DNA of 64,000 bases from an uncultured Olsenella sp. (lineage in GTDB: Bacteria; Actinomycetota; Coriobacteriia; Coriobacteriales; Atopobiaceae). Within the stretch, counting starts at the first letter, position 1; each line of letters begins with the position of its first letter. The DNA lies in contig ONBR01000001.1 of assembly GCA_900316105.1 (NCBI GenBank), positions 71,528 to 135,527 on the forward strand. Direction: 5' to 3'. Under the pieces are notes generated by a model that had not been told where the DNA came from, ran no database searches, and worked only from the letters and a program-made list of their open reading frames with translations. The position numbers and the translations under genes are program-made. This document shows positions 51,100 to 60,268 of this stretch, piece by piece.

Positions 51100-54000
51100 A
51101 TGGTCTCACGCGTGTATGTAGAGAAGAAACCCGGCTTCGACGTAAAGGCCCAGCAGCTGAAGACGGAGCTTACGGATGTTCTGGGGGTGAAGGGGCTCAC
51201 CGGTCTGCGCCTAGTCAACCGCTATGACGTCGAGGGCATCGACCAGGCCCTCTTTGATCAGTGCGTCCCCACGGTCTTCAGCGAGCCCCAGTCCGACGAC
51301 GCCTCGACAGACATGCCCGACCCCAAGGGCGCCCAGGTCTTTGCCGTGGAGTACCTGCCTGGTCAGTTTGACCAGCGCGCCGCCTCCGCCGCCGAGTGCG
51401 TGCAGCTGATCAGCCAGGGCGAGCGCCCGACGGTCATCACCGCAGAGCTCTACTACCTGGAGGGCGACCTCTCCGCCGCCGACGTGGACGCCATCAAGGA
51501 CTACGTGATCAACCCCGTCGAGGCCCGCGAAGCCTCCCTGGACGAGCGCACCACCCTGAAGGTGGACTACCCCGTACCTGCGGACGTCGAGGTCCTGGAC
51601 GGCTTCCTGGACCTGACCCAGGACCAGCTCCAGGCCTTCATCGACGAGCGTGGCCTGGCCATGGACCTGGCGGACATCACCTTCTGCCAGGAATACTTCA
51701 AGGGCGAGCATCGTGTCCCCACAATCACCGAGATAAAGATGATTGACACCTACTGGTCCGACCACTGCCGCCACACCACCTTTGGCACCGTCCTCACCGA
51801 CGTCCAGATCGACGACGAGGTCGTGAAGAAGGCCTTCGAGAAGTACCTGGACATGCGCCACGAGCTCGGTCGCGACCAGAAGCCCCTCTGCCTCATGGAC
51901 ATGGGCACCATCGGCGCCAAGTACCTGAAGTCCAAGGGCATCCTCAAGAACCTGGATGAGTCCGAAGAGATCAACGCCTGCACCGTCAAGGTCAAGGTCG
52001 ACGTGGATGGCACCGACGAGGACTGGCTCTTCCTCTTCAAGAACGAGACCCACAACCACCCCACCGAGATCGAGCCCTTCGGCGGCGCTGCCACCTGCAT
52101 TGGCGGCGCCATTCGTGACCCCCTGTCCGGCCGCTCCTACGTCTACCAGGCCATGCGCGTCACCGGCGCCGCTGACCCCCTGGTCCCCGTGAGCCAGACC
52201 ATGAAGGGCAAGCTCCCCCAGCGCAAGCTCGTGACCACCGCCGCGGCCGGCTACTCCTCCTATGGCAACCAGATCGGCCTTGCCACCGGCCAGGTCAACG
52301 AGCTCTACCACCCCGGCTACGCCGCCAAGCGCATGGAGATCGGCGCCGTCGTGGGCGCCACCCCCGCCAGCCACGTCCGTCGCGAGACCCCCGCTCCCGG
52401 GGACAAGATCATCCTCCTGGGCGGTCATACCGGTCGTGACGGCATCGGTGGCGCCACCGGTTCCTCCAAGGCCCACAACGTCGACTCCCTGGCAAAGGAC
52501 GGCGCCGAGGTCCAGAAGGGCAACGCCCCCGAGGAGCGCAAGCTCCAGCGCCTCTTCCGCCGGGGAGACGCCTGCCGCCTGATCAAGCGCTGCAACGACT
52601 TTGGCGCAGGCGGAGTCTCCGTCGCCATCGGCGAGCTGGCCGACGGACTGGACATCAACCTCGACCTCGTGCCAAAGAAGTACGAGGGCCTGGACGGCAC
52701 CGAGCTTGCCATCTCTGAGTCCCAGGAGCGTATGGCCGTGGCCTTGGCCCCCGAGGACGTAGACGAGTTCCTGGGTTACGCCAAGGAAGAGAACCTCGAG
52801 GCCACCGTGGTTGCCGAGGTCACCGAGTCTCCTCGCCTCCACATGACCTGGCGCGGAAAGACCATCGTCGACGTGTCCCGCGAGTTCCTGGCCTCCAACG
52901 GTGCGCCCAAGCACCAGGCAGTCCACATCGAGTCCCAGGGTTCCTGGCAGCCCGAGTGGCCCGGCTCGACCCTTGAGGAGCGCATGCTCTCCCTCCTCAC
53001 CGACGAGAACGTCGCCTCCAACAAGGGCCTCTCCGAGCGCTTTGACTCCACCATCGGCGCCTCCTCCGTCCTCATGCCCTTCGGCGGAAAGACCCAGCTC
53101 ACGCCCTCCATGGCCATGGCAGCAAAGCTCCCCGTGGACGGCGAGACCACGTCCTGCTCTGGTATGGCTTGGGGCTTCAACCCCTACCTCATGAGTGCCA
53201 ACCAGTACACCGGCGCTTACCTGAGCGTGGTCGAGAGCCTCTGCAAGCTCGTTGCCGCAGGCTTCGAGCACCAGAAGGCCTACCTGACCTTCCAGGAGTA
53301 CTTCGAGAAGCTCCGCAACGTGCCCGAGCGCTGGGGCAAGCCCGCAGCCGCCCTTCTGGGTGCCCTCATGGCCCAGTCCGAGCTGGGGGTCGGCGCCATC
53401 GGCGGCAAGGACTCCATGTCTGGCTCCTTCGAGGACCTGGACGTCCCGCCCACCCTGGTCTCCTTTGCCACGGCCGTGGGCAACGTTGCAAACGTCACCT
53501 CGCCAGAGCTCAAGCAGGCCGGCCACACCCTGGCCCTCCTCAAGCCCGCCCTGCAGGCAGATGGCCTGACCCCCGAGCCCGCCGCGCTGCTCAACACTCT
53601 CACCCTGGTGGAGAGCATGATCCAGCACGGCGACGCCGTTGCAGTGGCCACCCCTGGCTACGGCGGCCTAGCCGAGTCCCTGTTCAAGATGGCGGTGGGC
53701 AACCAGTTGGGCATCGCCCTCTCCGACGACGTGAAGGCCGATGACCTCTTCCATCTGGCCTACGGCACCTTCCTGGTGGAGCTGGCGGACGGCGTGACCC
53801 TGCCTGACCCCCTGGAGGGCAGCGTGGAGCTGTCCGAATTGGGCAGCGTCACCGAGGCCTATCAGCTCTCCGTCGAAGGCCAGACCCTTGACCTGGCACC
53901 CCTCCAGGAGGCCTGGGAGAAAAAGATGGAGCCCGTCTTCCCCTACCGCAAGGCCGGCGATGCAGTACAGGCAGTGAGCTTCGACGCTGCTGCAGCCGGC

Positions 54001-54831
54001 AAGAAGCGCTCCGCTCCCCAGGTGAAGGTCGCCCGTCCCCACGTGGTCATTCCCGTCTTCCCTGGCAACAACTGCGAGTTCGACAGTGCGGCTGCCTTTG
54101 AGCGTGCCGGTGCGGACGTCACGACCCTGGTCGTGAACAACCTCACCCCCGAGAACGTGGCCGAGTCCACCCAGGCACTGGTCGACCAGATCAAGAAGTC
54201 CCAGATCATCATGATTCCCGGTGGTTTCTCTGGCGGCGACGAGCCCGACGGCTCCGCAAAGTTCATCACCGCCTTCTTCCGCGCACCCGCGGTCACCGAG
54301 GCCGTGCGTGACCTCCTCCAGGCCCGCGACGGCCTGATTCTGGGCATCTGCAACGGCTTCCAGGCCCTGGTGAAGCTGGGACTGGTCCCCTACGGCGACA
54401 TCGTCCCCATGACCGACGAGTGCGCCACCCTGACCTTCAACACCATCGGCCGTCACCAGAGCCGTCTGATCAACACCCGCGTGGCCTCGAACCTCTCGCC
54501 CTGGCTGTCCAAGTGCGAGGTGGGCGACGTCCACTCCATCGCCATCAGCCACGGCGAGGGCCGCTTCGTAGCTCCTCAGGGCCTGCTTGACCAGCTGGTC
54601 ACCAACGGTCAGGTGGCCACCCAGTACGTGGATGCCGCGGGCCGACCCTCCATGGACCTGGACGTGAACCCCAACGGCTCCCTCCTCGCCATCGAAGGCA
54701 TCACCTCTCCCGACGGCCGCGTCTTCGGAAAGATGGGCCACTCCGAACGCTCTACCGCCGGCACCTTCAAGAACGTCCCCGGTGAGCACTACCAGCCCAT
54801 CTTTGAGGGTGGCGTCGAGTACTTCAAGTAA
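51100..54831 (+). CDS. purL: Phosphoribosylformylglycinamidine synthase, single chain
   Basis: 1243-residue large-type PurL with all domains in one chain: PurS-like N-terminus (about 1-90), the catalytic half with NETHNHPTEIEPFGGAATCIGGAIRDP (around 320) and the ATP-grasp-like second half, and a C-terminal glutamine amidotransferase with nucleophile Cys in GICNGFQ, and His/Glu in ISHGEGRF. It makes FGAM in purine synthesis. ATG 51100 with GGAAGGA upstream is chosen. Ended by a strong terminator. Confidence 0.96.
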   Translation: MVSRVYVEKKPGFDVKAQQLKTELTDVLGVKGLTGLRLVNRYDVEGIDQALFDQCVPTVFSEPQSDDASTDMPDPKGAQVFAVEYLPGQFDQRAASAAECVQLISQGERPTVITAELYYLEGDLSAADVDAIKDYVINPVEAREASLDERTTLKVDYPVPADVEVLDGFLDLTQDQLQAFIDERGLAMDLADITFCQEYFKGEHRVPTITEIKMIDTYWSDHCRHTTFGTVLTDVQIDDEVVKKAFEKYLDMRHELGRDQKPLCLMDMGTIGAKYLKSKGILKNLDESEEINACTVKVKVDVDGTDEDWLFLFKNETHNHPTEIEPFGGAATCIGGAIRDPLSGRSYVYQAMRVTGAADPLVPVSQTMKGKLPQRKLVTTAAAGYSSYGNQIGLATGQVNELYHPGYAAKRMEIGAVVGATPASHVRRETPAPGDKIILLGGHTGRDGIGGATGSSKAHNVDSLAKDGAEVQKGNAPEERKLQRLFRRGDACRLIKRCNDFGAGGVSVAIGELADGLDINLDLVPKKYEGLDGTELAISESQERMAVALAPEDVDEFLGYAKEENLEATVVAEVTESPRLHMTWRGKTIVDVSREFLASNGAPKHQAVHIESQGSWQPEWPGSTLEERMLSLLTDENVASNKGLSERFDSTIGASSVLMPFGGKTQLTPSMAMAAKLPVDGETTSCSGMAWGFNPYLMSANQYTGAYLSVVESLCKLVAAGFEHQKAYLTFQEYFEKLRNVPERWGKPAAALLGALMAQSELGVGAIGGKDSMSGSFEDLDVPPTLVSFATAVGNVANVTSPELKQAGHTLALLKPALQADGLTPEPAALLNTLTLVESMIQHGDAVAVATPGYGGLAESLFKMAVGNQLGIALSDDVKADDLFHLAYGTFLVELADGVTLPDPLEGSVELSELGSVTEAYQLSVEGQTLDLAPLQEAWEKKMEPVFPYRKAGDAVQAVSFDAAAAGKKRSAPQVKVARPHVVIPVFPGNNCEFDSAAAFERAGADVTTLVVNNLTPENVAESTQALVDQIKKSQIIMIPGGFSGGDEPDGSAKFITAFFRAPAVTEAVRDLLQARDGLILGICNGFQALVKLGLVPYGDIVPMTDECATLTFNTIGRHQSRLINTRVASNLSPWLSKCEVGDVHSIAISHGEGRFVAPQGLLDQLVTNGQVATQYVDAAGRPSMDLDVNPNGSLLAIEGITSPDGRVFGKMGHSERSTAGTFKNVPGEHYQPIFEGGVEYFK

Positions 54832-54853
54832 TTCTTTCGGAGCAAAGACAAGC

Positions 54854-54886
54854 AAAGGCGGGCACCTCACAGGGTGCCCGCCTTTT
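54854..54886 (+). terminator. Rho-independent terminator of purL
   Basis: AAAGGCGGGCACC and GGTGCCCGCCTTT form a 13-bp stem with a short TCACA loop, followed by TTTTTG. Confidence 0.9.
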
Positions 54887-54887
54887 T

Positions 54888-54951
54888 GTGACAATAGCGC
54901 CTGGCATCTCTGTCCCAAAATGTGACAATAGCGCCTGGCGCTATTGTCACA
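54888..54951. repeat. Family A-like palindrome, copy 4
   Basis: TGTGACAATAGCGCC and GGCGCTATTGTCACA (54921-54951) are perfectly complementary, and GTGACAATAGCGCCTGG also occurs upstream in direct orientation (54888-54904), joined by CTGTCCCAAAA. The outer motif GTGACA and inner GTCCCA link it to copies 1-3, but the middle has changed. Between convergent purL and ppk2. Confidence 0.65.
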
Positions 54952-54953
54952 TC

Positions 54954-55835
54954 CTACTCAGACAGGAGGCGGGCCTTGCAGTCATCCAGCTTTGCCTTCT
55001 CCTCATCAGGCATCTCGGGATAGTGGGGATCCATCTTTTCCAGCGTATCTACGATGGCCTCGCTGACCAGCCAGCGGGTAAACCACTTTTGGTCGGCTGG
55101 CAGCACATACCAGGGAGCATGCTCCGTTGCCGTGGCGTTGATGGCCTCCTCGTAGGCCTTCATGTACTTTGGCCAGAGGGCGCGGTCGTCCAGGTCGCCC
55201 GCAGAGAACTTCCAGTTCTTCCGTGGGTCCTCAATGCGCTCCATGAAGCGCTTCTTCTGCTCGTCCTGACCAACGTTGAGGAAGATCTTTAATACCCGAT
55301 AGCCATTCTCATAGAGGTATTCCTCGAAGTCGCGAATCTGCCGGAAGCGCTTGCCAAAGAACTCGTCCTCCGAATCGTTCAGGCAGCGCTTGGGCAGCTC
55401 GTAGTCCTTCCAAATCTGGTGCACGCGAACCACAAGGACGTCCTCGTAGTAGGACCGGTTGAAGAGCCCGATCATGCCGCGCGCAGGGAGGTTGCAGGCT
55501 GCGCGCCAGAGGAAGTCATGGGAAAGCTCAAGGCTGGTCGGCTGCTTGAAGGAATGGACGATCACGCCCTGGGGGTTCACGCCGCTCATCACGTGCTTTA
55601 TCGTCGAGTCCTTGCCCGCTGCATCCATGGCCTGCAGAAGGACCACCAGGCCCTCGCGTTTCTGGGCATAGAGCTTGTCCTGGAGCTCTCCCATCCGCTC
55701 GGTGTTGACGCGAGTCAGTTCCTGGTAGATGGGCTTGTCCTCGTCGCTCAGGTGCAACGAGGTCTTGCAGTCCCTTATCGACATGTGACCCTTGCCGTCA
55801 AAGCGAAAGTCCTTGATGTCCATCTCGTGCGCCAT
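54954..55835 (-). CDS. Polyphosphate kinase 2 family protein
   Basis: 293 residues with PPK2 signatures: Walker A-like AMDAAGKDS, GVNPQGVIVHSFKQPT, FNRSYYEDVLVVRVH and lid region RQIRDFEEYLYENG. These match polyphosphate-dependent nucleotide phosphotransferases. Start at ATG 55835 with GGAAGGG about 9 nt upstream; the frame also runs two codons further to a TTG. It follows the DUF389 gene by only 6 bases, so co-transcribed. It likely links polyphosphate with the NDP/NTP pool. Confidence 0.9.
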   Translation of the reverse strand: MAHEMDIKDFRFDGKGHMSIRDCKTSLHLSDEDKPIYQELTRVNTERMGELQDKLYAQKREGLVVLLQAMDAAGKDSTIKHVMSGVNPQGVIVHSFKQPTSLELSHDFLWRAACNLPARGMIGLFNRSYYEDVLVVRVHQIWKDYELPKRCLNDSEDEFFGKRFRQIRDFEEYLYENGYRVLKIFLNVGQDEQKKRFMERIEDPRKNWKFSAGDLDDRALWPKYMKAYEEAINATATEHAPWYVLPADQKWFTRWLVSEAIVDTLEKMDPHYPEMPDEEKAKLDDCKARLLSE

Positions 55836-55841
55836 GTGCAA

Positions 55842-56966
55842 TCACCCTTCCACGCTAACGGTGCCCAGGCCATTCGTGCCGTCATACACCCTGAAGTTCA
55901 CGGAGTCGACCTTGTCCACGTGCACCTTGATTAGGTTGCGCACCCGGCCCTTATCCTCGTCGCTCAGCTCCTCCGACGTGATGACCTCGGCAATCACCTT
56001 GCTCGAGAGGGCCTGGCGCTGCGCGTCGTAGGAAGTCTCCTCTCCTATGTGATACCCCACATAGCCAGGGCAGACGGCCTGAAGCTCGCGCGTGGTCGTC
56101 TCCACGTCGTAGGTGTCAGCCGTTTCGAACACTGAGCCGTCGTTCTTCTCCATTGTGGCCTGAACCGCCTGGTAGGTCATAAAGATGCAGGGAATCAGAA
56201 AGAGAATCGTGCCAATGGCAATTCGGTTGCGGAGCTTGTGGGAGAAGGCCTGAGCCTCCTCGTCCTCCAGCTGGGTCACCACGCCGTCTTCGTTGAGGTC
56301 GCGCTTCAGCGGGGCCTTTAGGATGATGAACATGAGGTCCGCCGCCAGGGCTATAAAGACCACGTTGAGCAGGAAGACATAGAAAGCAGTCATGAACTGG
56401 GCAATGTCGTGCATGGCAATGCCGTAGCCCGATGCACAGAGGGGCGGCATGAGGGCCGTTGCGACGGCGACGCCGGCAATCAGGGTAGGAGGCTCCTGGT
56501 TGCGAGATGTACCCAGGGCACCTGCAAAACCTCCGGCTGCGGCGATGATCACCACCCATATCGTAGGTGACGAGTTGCTCAGGAGCTCCGAGGTCGTATT
56601 GCTCAGGGGCGAGATGGAGAAGTAGAGAGTGGACGTAATCAGGCAAAAGACAATCTGGACGAAAAGACCGAAAACCGCCTCACGCAGGAGCTTTCCGTCA
56701 GCCGTGGCCACGGAGTAGGCGATGGCCATGACTGAGCCCATGAGGGGGCAGATGAGCATGGATCCCACGATGGCCTCGGTGGAGTCGATGTTGAGGCCCA
56801 CACAGGCGATGAGCATGGCCACGACCAAAATGACCAGGTGAGTTCCGTCGATGCGGGCTCCAGAGACGATGCGTTTCCTGATGGTCTGGAAACTGGCGCG
56901 ACCCGGCCGAACATTAAAGAGCCGCCTCAATGCCTTGTGCAACTCTTCCGACTGCTCTTCCCGCAT
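55842..56966 (-). CDS. DUF389 family membrane protein
   Basis: 374 residues starting MREEQSEELHKALRRLF, a domain of about 40 residues followed by helices with TNAIVGSMLICPLMGSVMAIAYSVATADG-like ALVGSMLICPLMGSVMAIAYS, GVAVATALMPPLCASGYG and a C-terminal cytoplasmic domain. This is the TIGR00341/DUF389 'uncharacterized hydrophobic domain' type. Its ATG is placed where homology begins. Function unknown; followed by PPK2. Confidence 0.8.
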   Translation of the reverse strand: MREEQSEELHKALRRLFNVRPGRASFQTIRKRIVSGARIDGTHLVILVVAMLIACVGLNIDSTEAIVGSMLICPLMGSVMAIAYSVATADGKLLREAVFGLFVQIVFCLITSTLYFSISPLSNTTSELLSNSSPTIWVVIIAAAGGFAGALGTSRNQEPPTLIAGVAVATALMPPLCASGYGIAMHDIAQFMTAFYVFLLNVVFIALAADLMFIILKAPLKRDLNEDGVVTQLEDEEAQAFSHKLRNRIAIGTILFLIPCIFMTYQAVQATMEKNDGSVFETADTYDVETTTRELQAVCPGYVGYHIGEETSYDAQRQALSSKVIAEVITSEELSDEDKGRVRNLIKVHVDKVDSVNFRVYDGTNGLGTVSVEG

Positions 56967-57071
56967 AGCCTTGCGCCCCCCTGCACCTCTTGTGGACGGA
57001 ATTTGGACTGATAGCAGAAGTCTAGCAGGGGCAGAATGATGGTGAAACCGACAGAGAAAGGCAGGCGAACC

Positions 57072-57290
57072 ATGAAGAGCGTACTTATCAAGGACACGAC
57101 GCGCGAGGAGCGTATCCAGATTATCCGAGACGGGCTCTCCTGCGGTGACGCCACCGGTTGCGACTCCTGCAGCGGCTGCTCCATGGGCGTAGGGTCGATC
57201 GAAGCCATGTACAAGCCCTACATCGACGGTCAGCTGGAACTGGCCGAAGTCAACATGTTGCACGCGGCCACGCGCTATGTACATGGGTGA
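57072..57290 (+). CDS. Small Cys-rich protein, function unknown
   Basis: 72 residues starting MKSVLIKDTTREERIQIIRDGLSCG, then a Cys-rich turn CDSCSGCSMG and MYKPYIDGQLELAEVNMLHA. The four cysteines CGxxxxCxxCxxC could bind a metal. AAAGGCAGG is upstream of ATG 57072. It is divergent from DUF389 and convergent with an ABC operon. I recall similar short proteins in gut Clostridia and Coriobacteriia, but that memory is not a database result. Confidence 0.6.
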   Translation: MKSVLIKDTTREERIQIIRDGLSCGDATGCDSCSGCSMGVGSIEAMYKPYIDGQLELAEVNMLHAATRYVHG

Positions 57291-57292
57291 TC

Positions 57293-57356
57293 CTGACTGA
57301 GGGACGACCCGCCCAGGCCTTTGCCCAGAGCTGGGCGCCCCGTCCCTCAGGTCAGC
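57293..57356. terminator. Bidirectional hairpin after the small Cys-rich gene
   Basis: TGAGGGACG pairs with CGTCCCTCA, with outer CTGAC/GTCAG extending the stem. The loop contains a smaller GCCCAG/CTGGGC hairpin. It lies between the convergent small gene and the ABC operon. Confidence 0.65.
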
Positions 57357-58444
57357 TACTCCGCCGCCAGAACGTGCAGGTCGTCAGGGGAGAACTTCAC
57401 GTATGCATCGTCGCCCACCTGGTAGATCCGCTTGTTCTTGGGGTTGAACTCGGTGATCTTGATCAGGTCGCCATTGGGGGTCTTCACGTGGTAGTTCTGA
57501 TAGTGGCCCATGAAGCGAGACAGGACCACCTTGCAGGGGAGGACGCCTTCGTCCTCGACGTGCGCAGACTCGGGACGCAAGACCAGCATGACTTTGGCAC
57601 CCTCATTGAAGCTACCGGCGTCTGCGACCTCAACGGAATGACCGCCCACATTCACCAGGCAACCCTTTCCGTCCTTGCTCGTCAGCGTGCCCTTGAGGAA
57701 ATTGGACTCGCCGATGAAGTCAGCGACGAAAGAATCAACGGGGTGATAGTAGATAGTCTTGGGGTCGCCCACCTGGTCGACCAAGCCCTTCTTCATGACG
57801 ATGATGCGGTCTGCGATGGCCATGGCCTCGGACTGGTCGTGGGTGACGTAGACGGCCGTGATGCCGGCCTCCTGCTGGATGCGACGGATCTCGGTACGCA
57901 TGTCCACGCGGAGCTTAGCGTCCAGGTTGGATAGGGGCTCGTCGAAGAGGAGGACGCCAGGCTCGATGACCAGGGCGCGGGCCAGGGCGACGCGCTGCTG
58001 CTGGCCGCCAGAGAGCTGGTTGGTCATGCGGTCTTCCATGCCCTCGAGACCGACCATTTTGAGGATGTTGGTGACCTTCTCCTTGATGGTGCCAGGATCC
58101 ATCTTGCGCAGCTTCAGGCCATAAGCCACGTTGTCAAAGATGTTGTAGTGAGGCAGCAGGGCGTAGGACTGAAAGACCATTGCTGTGTCGCGCTTGTTGG
58201 GCGTGAGTTCGTTGATGGGTTCGCCGCCCAGGTAAATCTCGCCCTCGTCGGGAGACTCGAAGCCAGCGATCATACGCAGGATCGTGGTCTTGCCACATCC
58301 GGAGGGGCCCAGCAGGGTCACGAACTCGCCAGGCTGGATGTCCAGGTTGGCATCATGAACGGCATAGAAGTCCTTGCCGGTCTTGGGGTCCTGGTAGATC
58401 TTGCTGATGTGCTCCAGGCGCACACCCTTCTTTTCCTTGGACAT
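57356..58444 (-). CDS. ABC transporter ATP-binding protein (PotA/FbpC type)
   Basis: 362 residues: Walker A GPSGCGKTT, Q-loop MVFQSYALLPH, LSGGQQQR signature, LLFDEPLSNLDAKLR, switch His VTHDQSEA, and a C-terminal TOBE domain from about 280 (VVLSRFMGHYQNYHV). This type powers spermidine/putrescine, Fe3+ and sulfate importers. AAGGAG stands before ATG. With the next two genes it forms an importer; the FbpA-like receptor favours iron or a similar small anion. Confidence 0.93.
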   Translation of the reverse strand: MSKEKKGVRLEHISKIYQDPKTGKDFYAVHDANLDIQPGEFVTLLGPSGCGKTTILRMIAGFESPDEGEIYLGGEPINELTPNKRDTAMVFQSYALLPHYNIFDNVAYGLKLRKMDPGTIKEKVTNILKMVGLEGMEDRMTNQLSGGQQQRVALARALVIEPGVLLFDEPLSNLDAKLRVDMRTEIRRIQQEAGITAVYVTHDQSEAMAIADRIIVMKKGLVDQVGDPKTIYYHPVDSFVADFIGESNFLKGTLTSKDGKGCLVNVGGHSVEVADAGSFNEGAKVMLVLRPESAHVEDEGVLPCKVVLSRFMGHYQNYHVKTPNGDLIKITEFNPKNKRIYQVGDDAYVKFSPDDLHVLAAE

Positions 58445-58448
58445 AGGT

Positions 58449-60164
58449 CTACTCCTTCGAGGTAGAGGTCGCAGTGCTGGTGCCGAAGCGCTTGATGAAG
58501 AAGTTCATCAGCATGACTGCGGCATAGGTGATGACGATCAGGATCGTCGAGAACGCGCAGGCGGTGCCATACTCGCCCTTGCCGGCGAACTCGTTGATCT
58601 GCACCGTGATAAGGAAGAACTGCGGCGTCACGAGCAGGATGATGGCGGAGATTGCGGTGATCGAGCGGACGAACGTGGTTACCAGACCACTGAGGAAGGA
58701 GTCCTTGATCAGTGGCAGAGTGACGGTCATAAAGACCTGGAAGCTGTTGGCACCCATGTCGTAGGCCGACTCCTCGATGGACTTGTCAATCTGTCTCAGA
58801 GCACTGATGCCCGAGCGCGTGCCCGTGGGCAGGGAGCGGACGATGAAGACGATGACCAGGATGGCAGCCGACCCGTACAGGCCCTGCAGCACTCCCGAGC
58901 CAAAGATGCCCGTTGCAAAGCCGCGAATGTAGCCGACGCCCAGGACGGTGCCAGGGACGGCCATTGCCAGCATGGACACGGTCTCGATAAAGGCCTTGCC
59001 GTGGAAGTTCTTCTTTACCACCAGGTAGGAGATAATCATCGAGAAGAGTGCCGTGATGGGACTGGCCAGCAGCGACAGGAGGAAGGAGTCGCGGAAGGCC
59101 TCGATGCCGTGGTACTTGGAGAAGACCATCTGGTACCAGCGGAGGGTGAGCGAGTAGTCGCGACCCCAGGTGCGGAAGAGCGAGCCAAAGATCACGGAGA
59201 CGTACATCACGATGACAAAGAGGGAGATGACGGCGCAAACGATGGTAAGGGGCGTGCGCACGGACTTGTCCGTGATGAGCATGCGGGCGCGGCTCGCCTT
59301 GCCCGTGAGGGTGGAGGTGGACTTTGCCTCGAGGACGTACTTCTGCACGATGAACATCAGAAGCGTGATGCAGAGGAGGACCACTGCCATCGCGGAAGCG
59401 CCCTGCTTGTCGTAGGCGCCCGTAATCTGCAGGTAGATCGTCGTTGCCAGCGTGTTGTAGGAGCCGCCGATGATCATGGGGTTGGCGAAGTCTGCGATGG
59501 ACTCGATGAAGGTGACCAGGAAGGCGTTGCCCAGGCCAGGAAGGATCAGGGGCAGGGTGACGGAGGTGAAGACCTTCCAACGGGAGGCGCCCATATCACG
59601 CGCGGCCTCCTCCAGGGAGGGGTCGATGTTCTTGAGCAGGCCCTTGAGCATCATGTAGCAGACTGGGAAGAAGGTCAGGGTCTGCACGATGAAGATGCCC
59701 CAGTAGCCGTAGACGTTGTTGTCCTTGATGCCCAGGAGGAATCGGGTAATCAGGCCCGCCTTGCCGAAGAGCAGAATCATCGAAAGGGACAGGACGAAGG
59801 GCGGCGAGACGACGGGCAGGATGGACACTACCTTGAAGAGGCCGCTCATGAACTTGGACTTGAGCTGAACGTACTCCTCCACGTAGGCAAAGAGGAGGCC
59901 AACGAGGGCCGAGACGATGCTTACGAGGAAGCCGACCTTGAGCGTGTTGGTGATTGCCGCCTGGAAGTCTGGCAGGGCCATGACGCGCTTGAAGACGTCC
60001 AGGGAGGGGCCCTTGTCGGTCAGGAAGCTGTCAACCAGCAGGATCGCAAGGGGATAGAGGATGAATAGGGTCAGAAAGGCGATGAGGACCACAATGGTCG
60101 TGACCATGATCGGGTCGGCCATGAACTTCTTGCGTTCCAGCGCCGCGCTTTGTTTGGTTGCCAT
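58449..60164 (-). CDS. ABC transporter permease, two fused permease halves (FbpB type)
   Basis: 571 residues containing two binding-protein-dependent permease domains, each with EAA-type motif: ARDMGASRWKVFTSVTLPLILPG (about 180) and AYDMGANSFQVFMTVTLPLIKDS (about 475). The fused layout is typical for ferric iron/FbpB and thiamine/ThiP-type systems. GAGGGAG precedes the ATG. The ATPase starts 4 bases after its stop. Confidence 0.93.
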   Translation of the reverse strand: MATKQSAALERKKFMADPIMVTTIVVLIAFLTLFILYPLAILLVDSFLTDKGPSLDVFKRVMALPDFQAAITNTLKVGFLVSIVSALVGLLFAYVEEYVQLKSKFMSGLFKVVSILPVVSPPFVLSLSMILLFGKAGLITRFLLGIKDNNVYGYWGIFIVQTLTFFPVCYMMLKGLLKNIDPSLEEAARDMGASRWKVFTSVTLPLILPGLGNAFLVTFIESIADFANPMIIGGSYNTLATTIYLQITGAYDKQGASAMAVVLLCITLLMFIVQKYVLEAKSTSTLTGKASRARMLITDKSVRTPLTIVCAVISLFVIVMYVSVIFGSLFRTWGRDYSLTLRWYQMVFSKYHGIEAFRDSFLLSLLASPITALFSMIISYLVVKKNFHGKAFIETVSMLAMAVPGTVLGVGYIRGFATGIFGSGVLQGLYGSAAILVIVFIVRSLPTGTRSGISALRQIDKSIEESAYDMGANSFQVFMTVTLPLIKDSFLSGLVTTFVRSITAISAIILLVTPQFFLITVQINEFAGKGEYGTACAFSTILIVITYAAVMLMNFFIKRFGTSTATSTSKE

Positions 60165-60205
60165 AGGCTACTCCCTCGTGGCTGCGCTTGGTTCTTACAT
60201 GACAC

Positions 60206-60233
60206 GGGACGGGCGCCCGCGGACGCCCGTCCC
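60206..60233 (-). terminator. Attenuator hairpin between binding protein and permease
   Basis: GGGACGGGCG and CGCCCGTCCC pair around 8 nt. It lies 40 bases past the binding-protein stop and before the permease, so receptor mRNA can be made in excess. No T-run. Confidence 0.6.
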
Positions 60234-60268
60234 TGACATAACGATGGTGAACGGGATTCGTGGGAGGG

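Noticed and set aside
51211..53628. An 805-codon minus-strand frame inside purL
   Set aside because: Shadow of purL; low-complexity Gly/Val/Leu composition and no ribosome site.
58401..60068. A 555-codon + strand frame opposite the fused permease
   Set aside because: Asp/Glu/Gln-rich shadow of a transmembrane gene.
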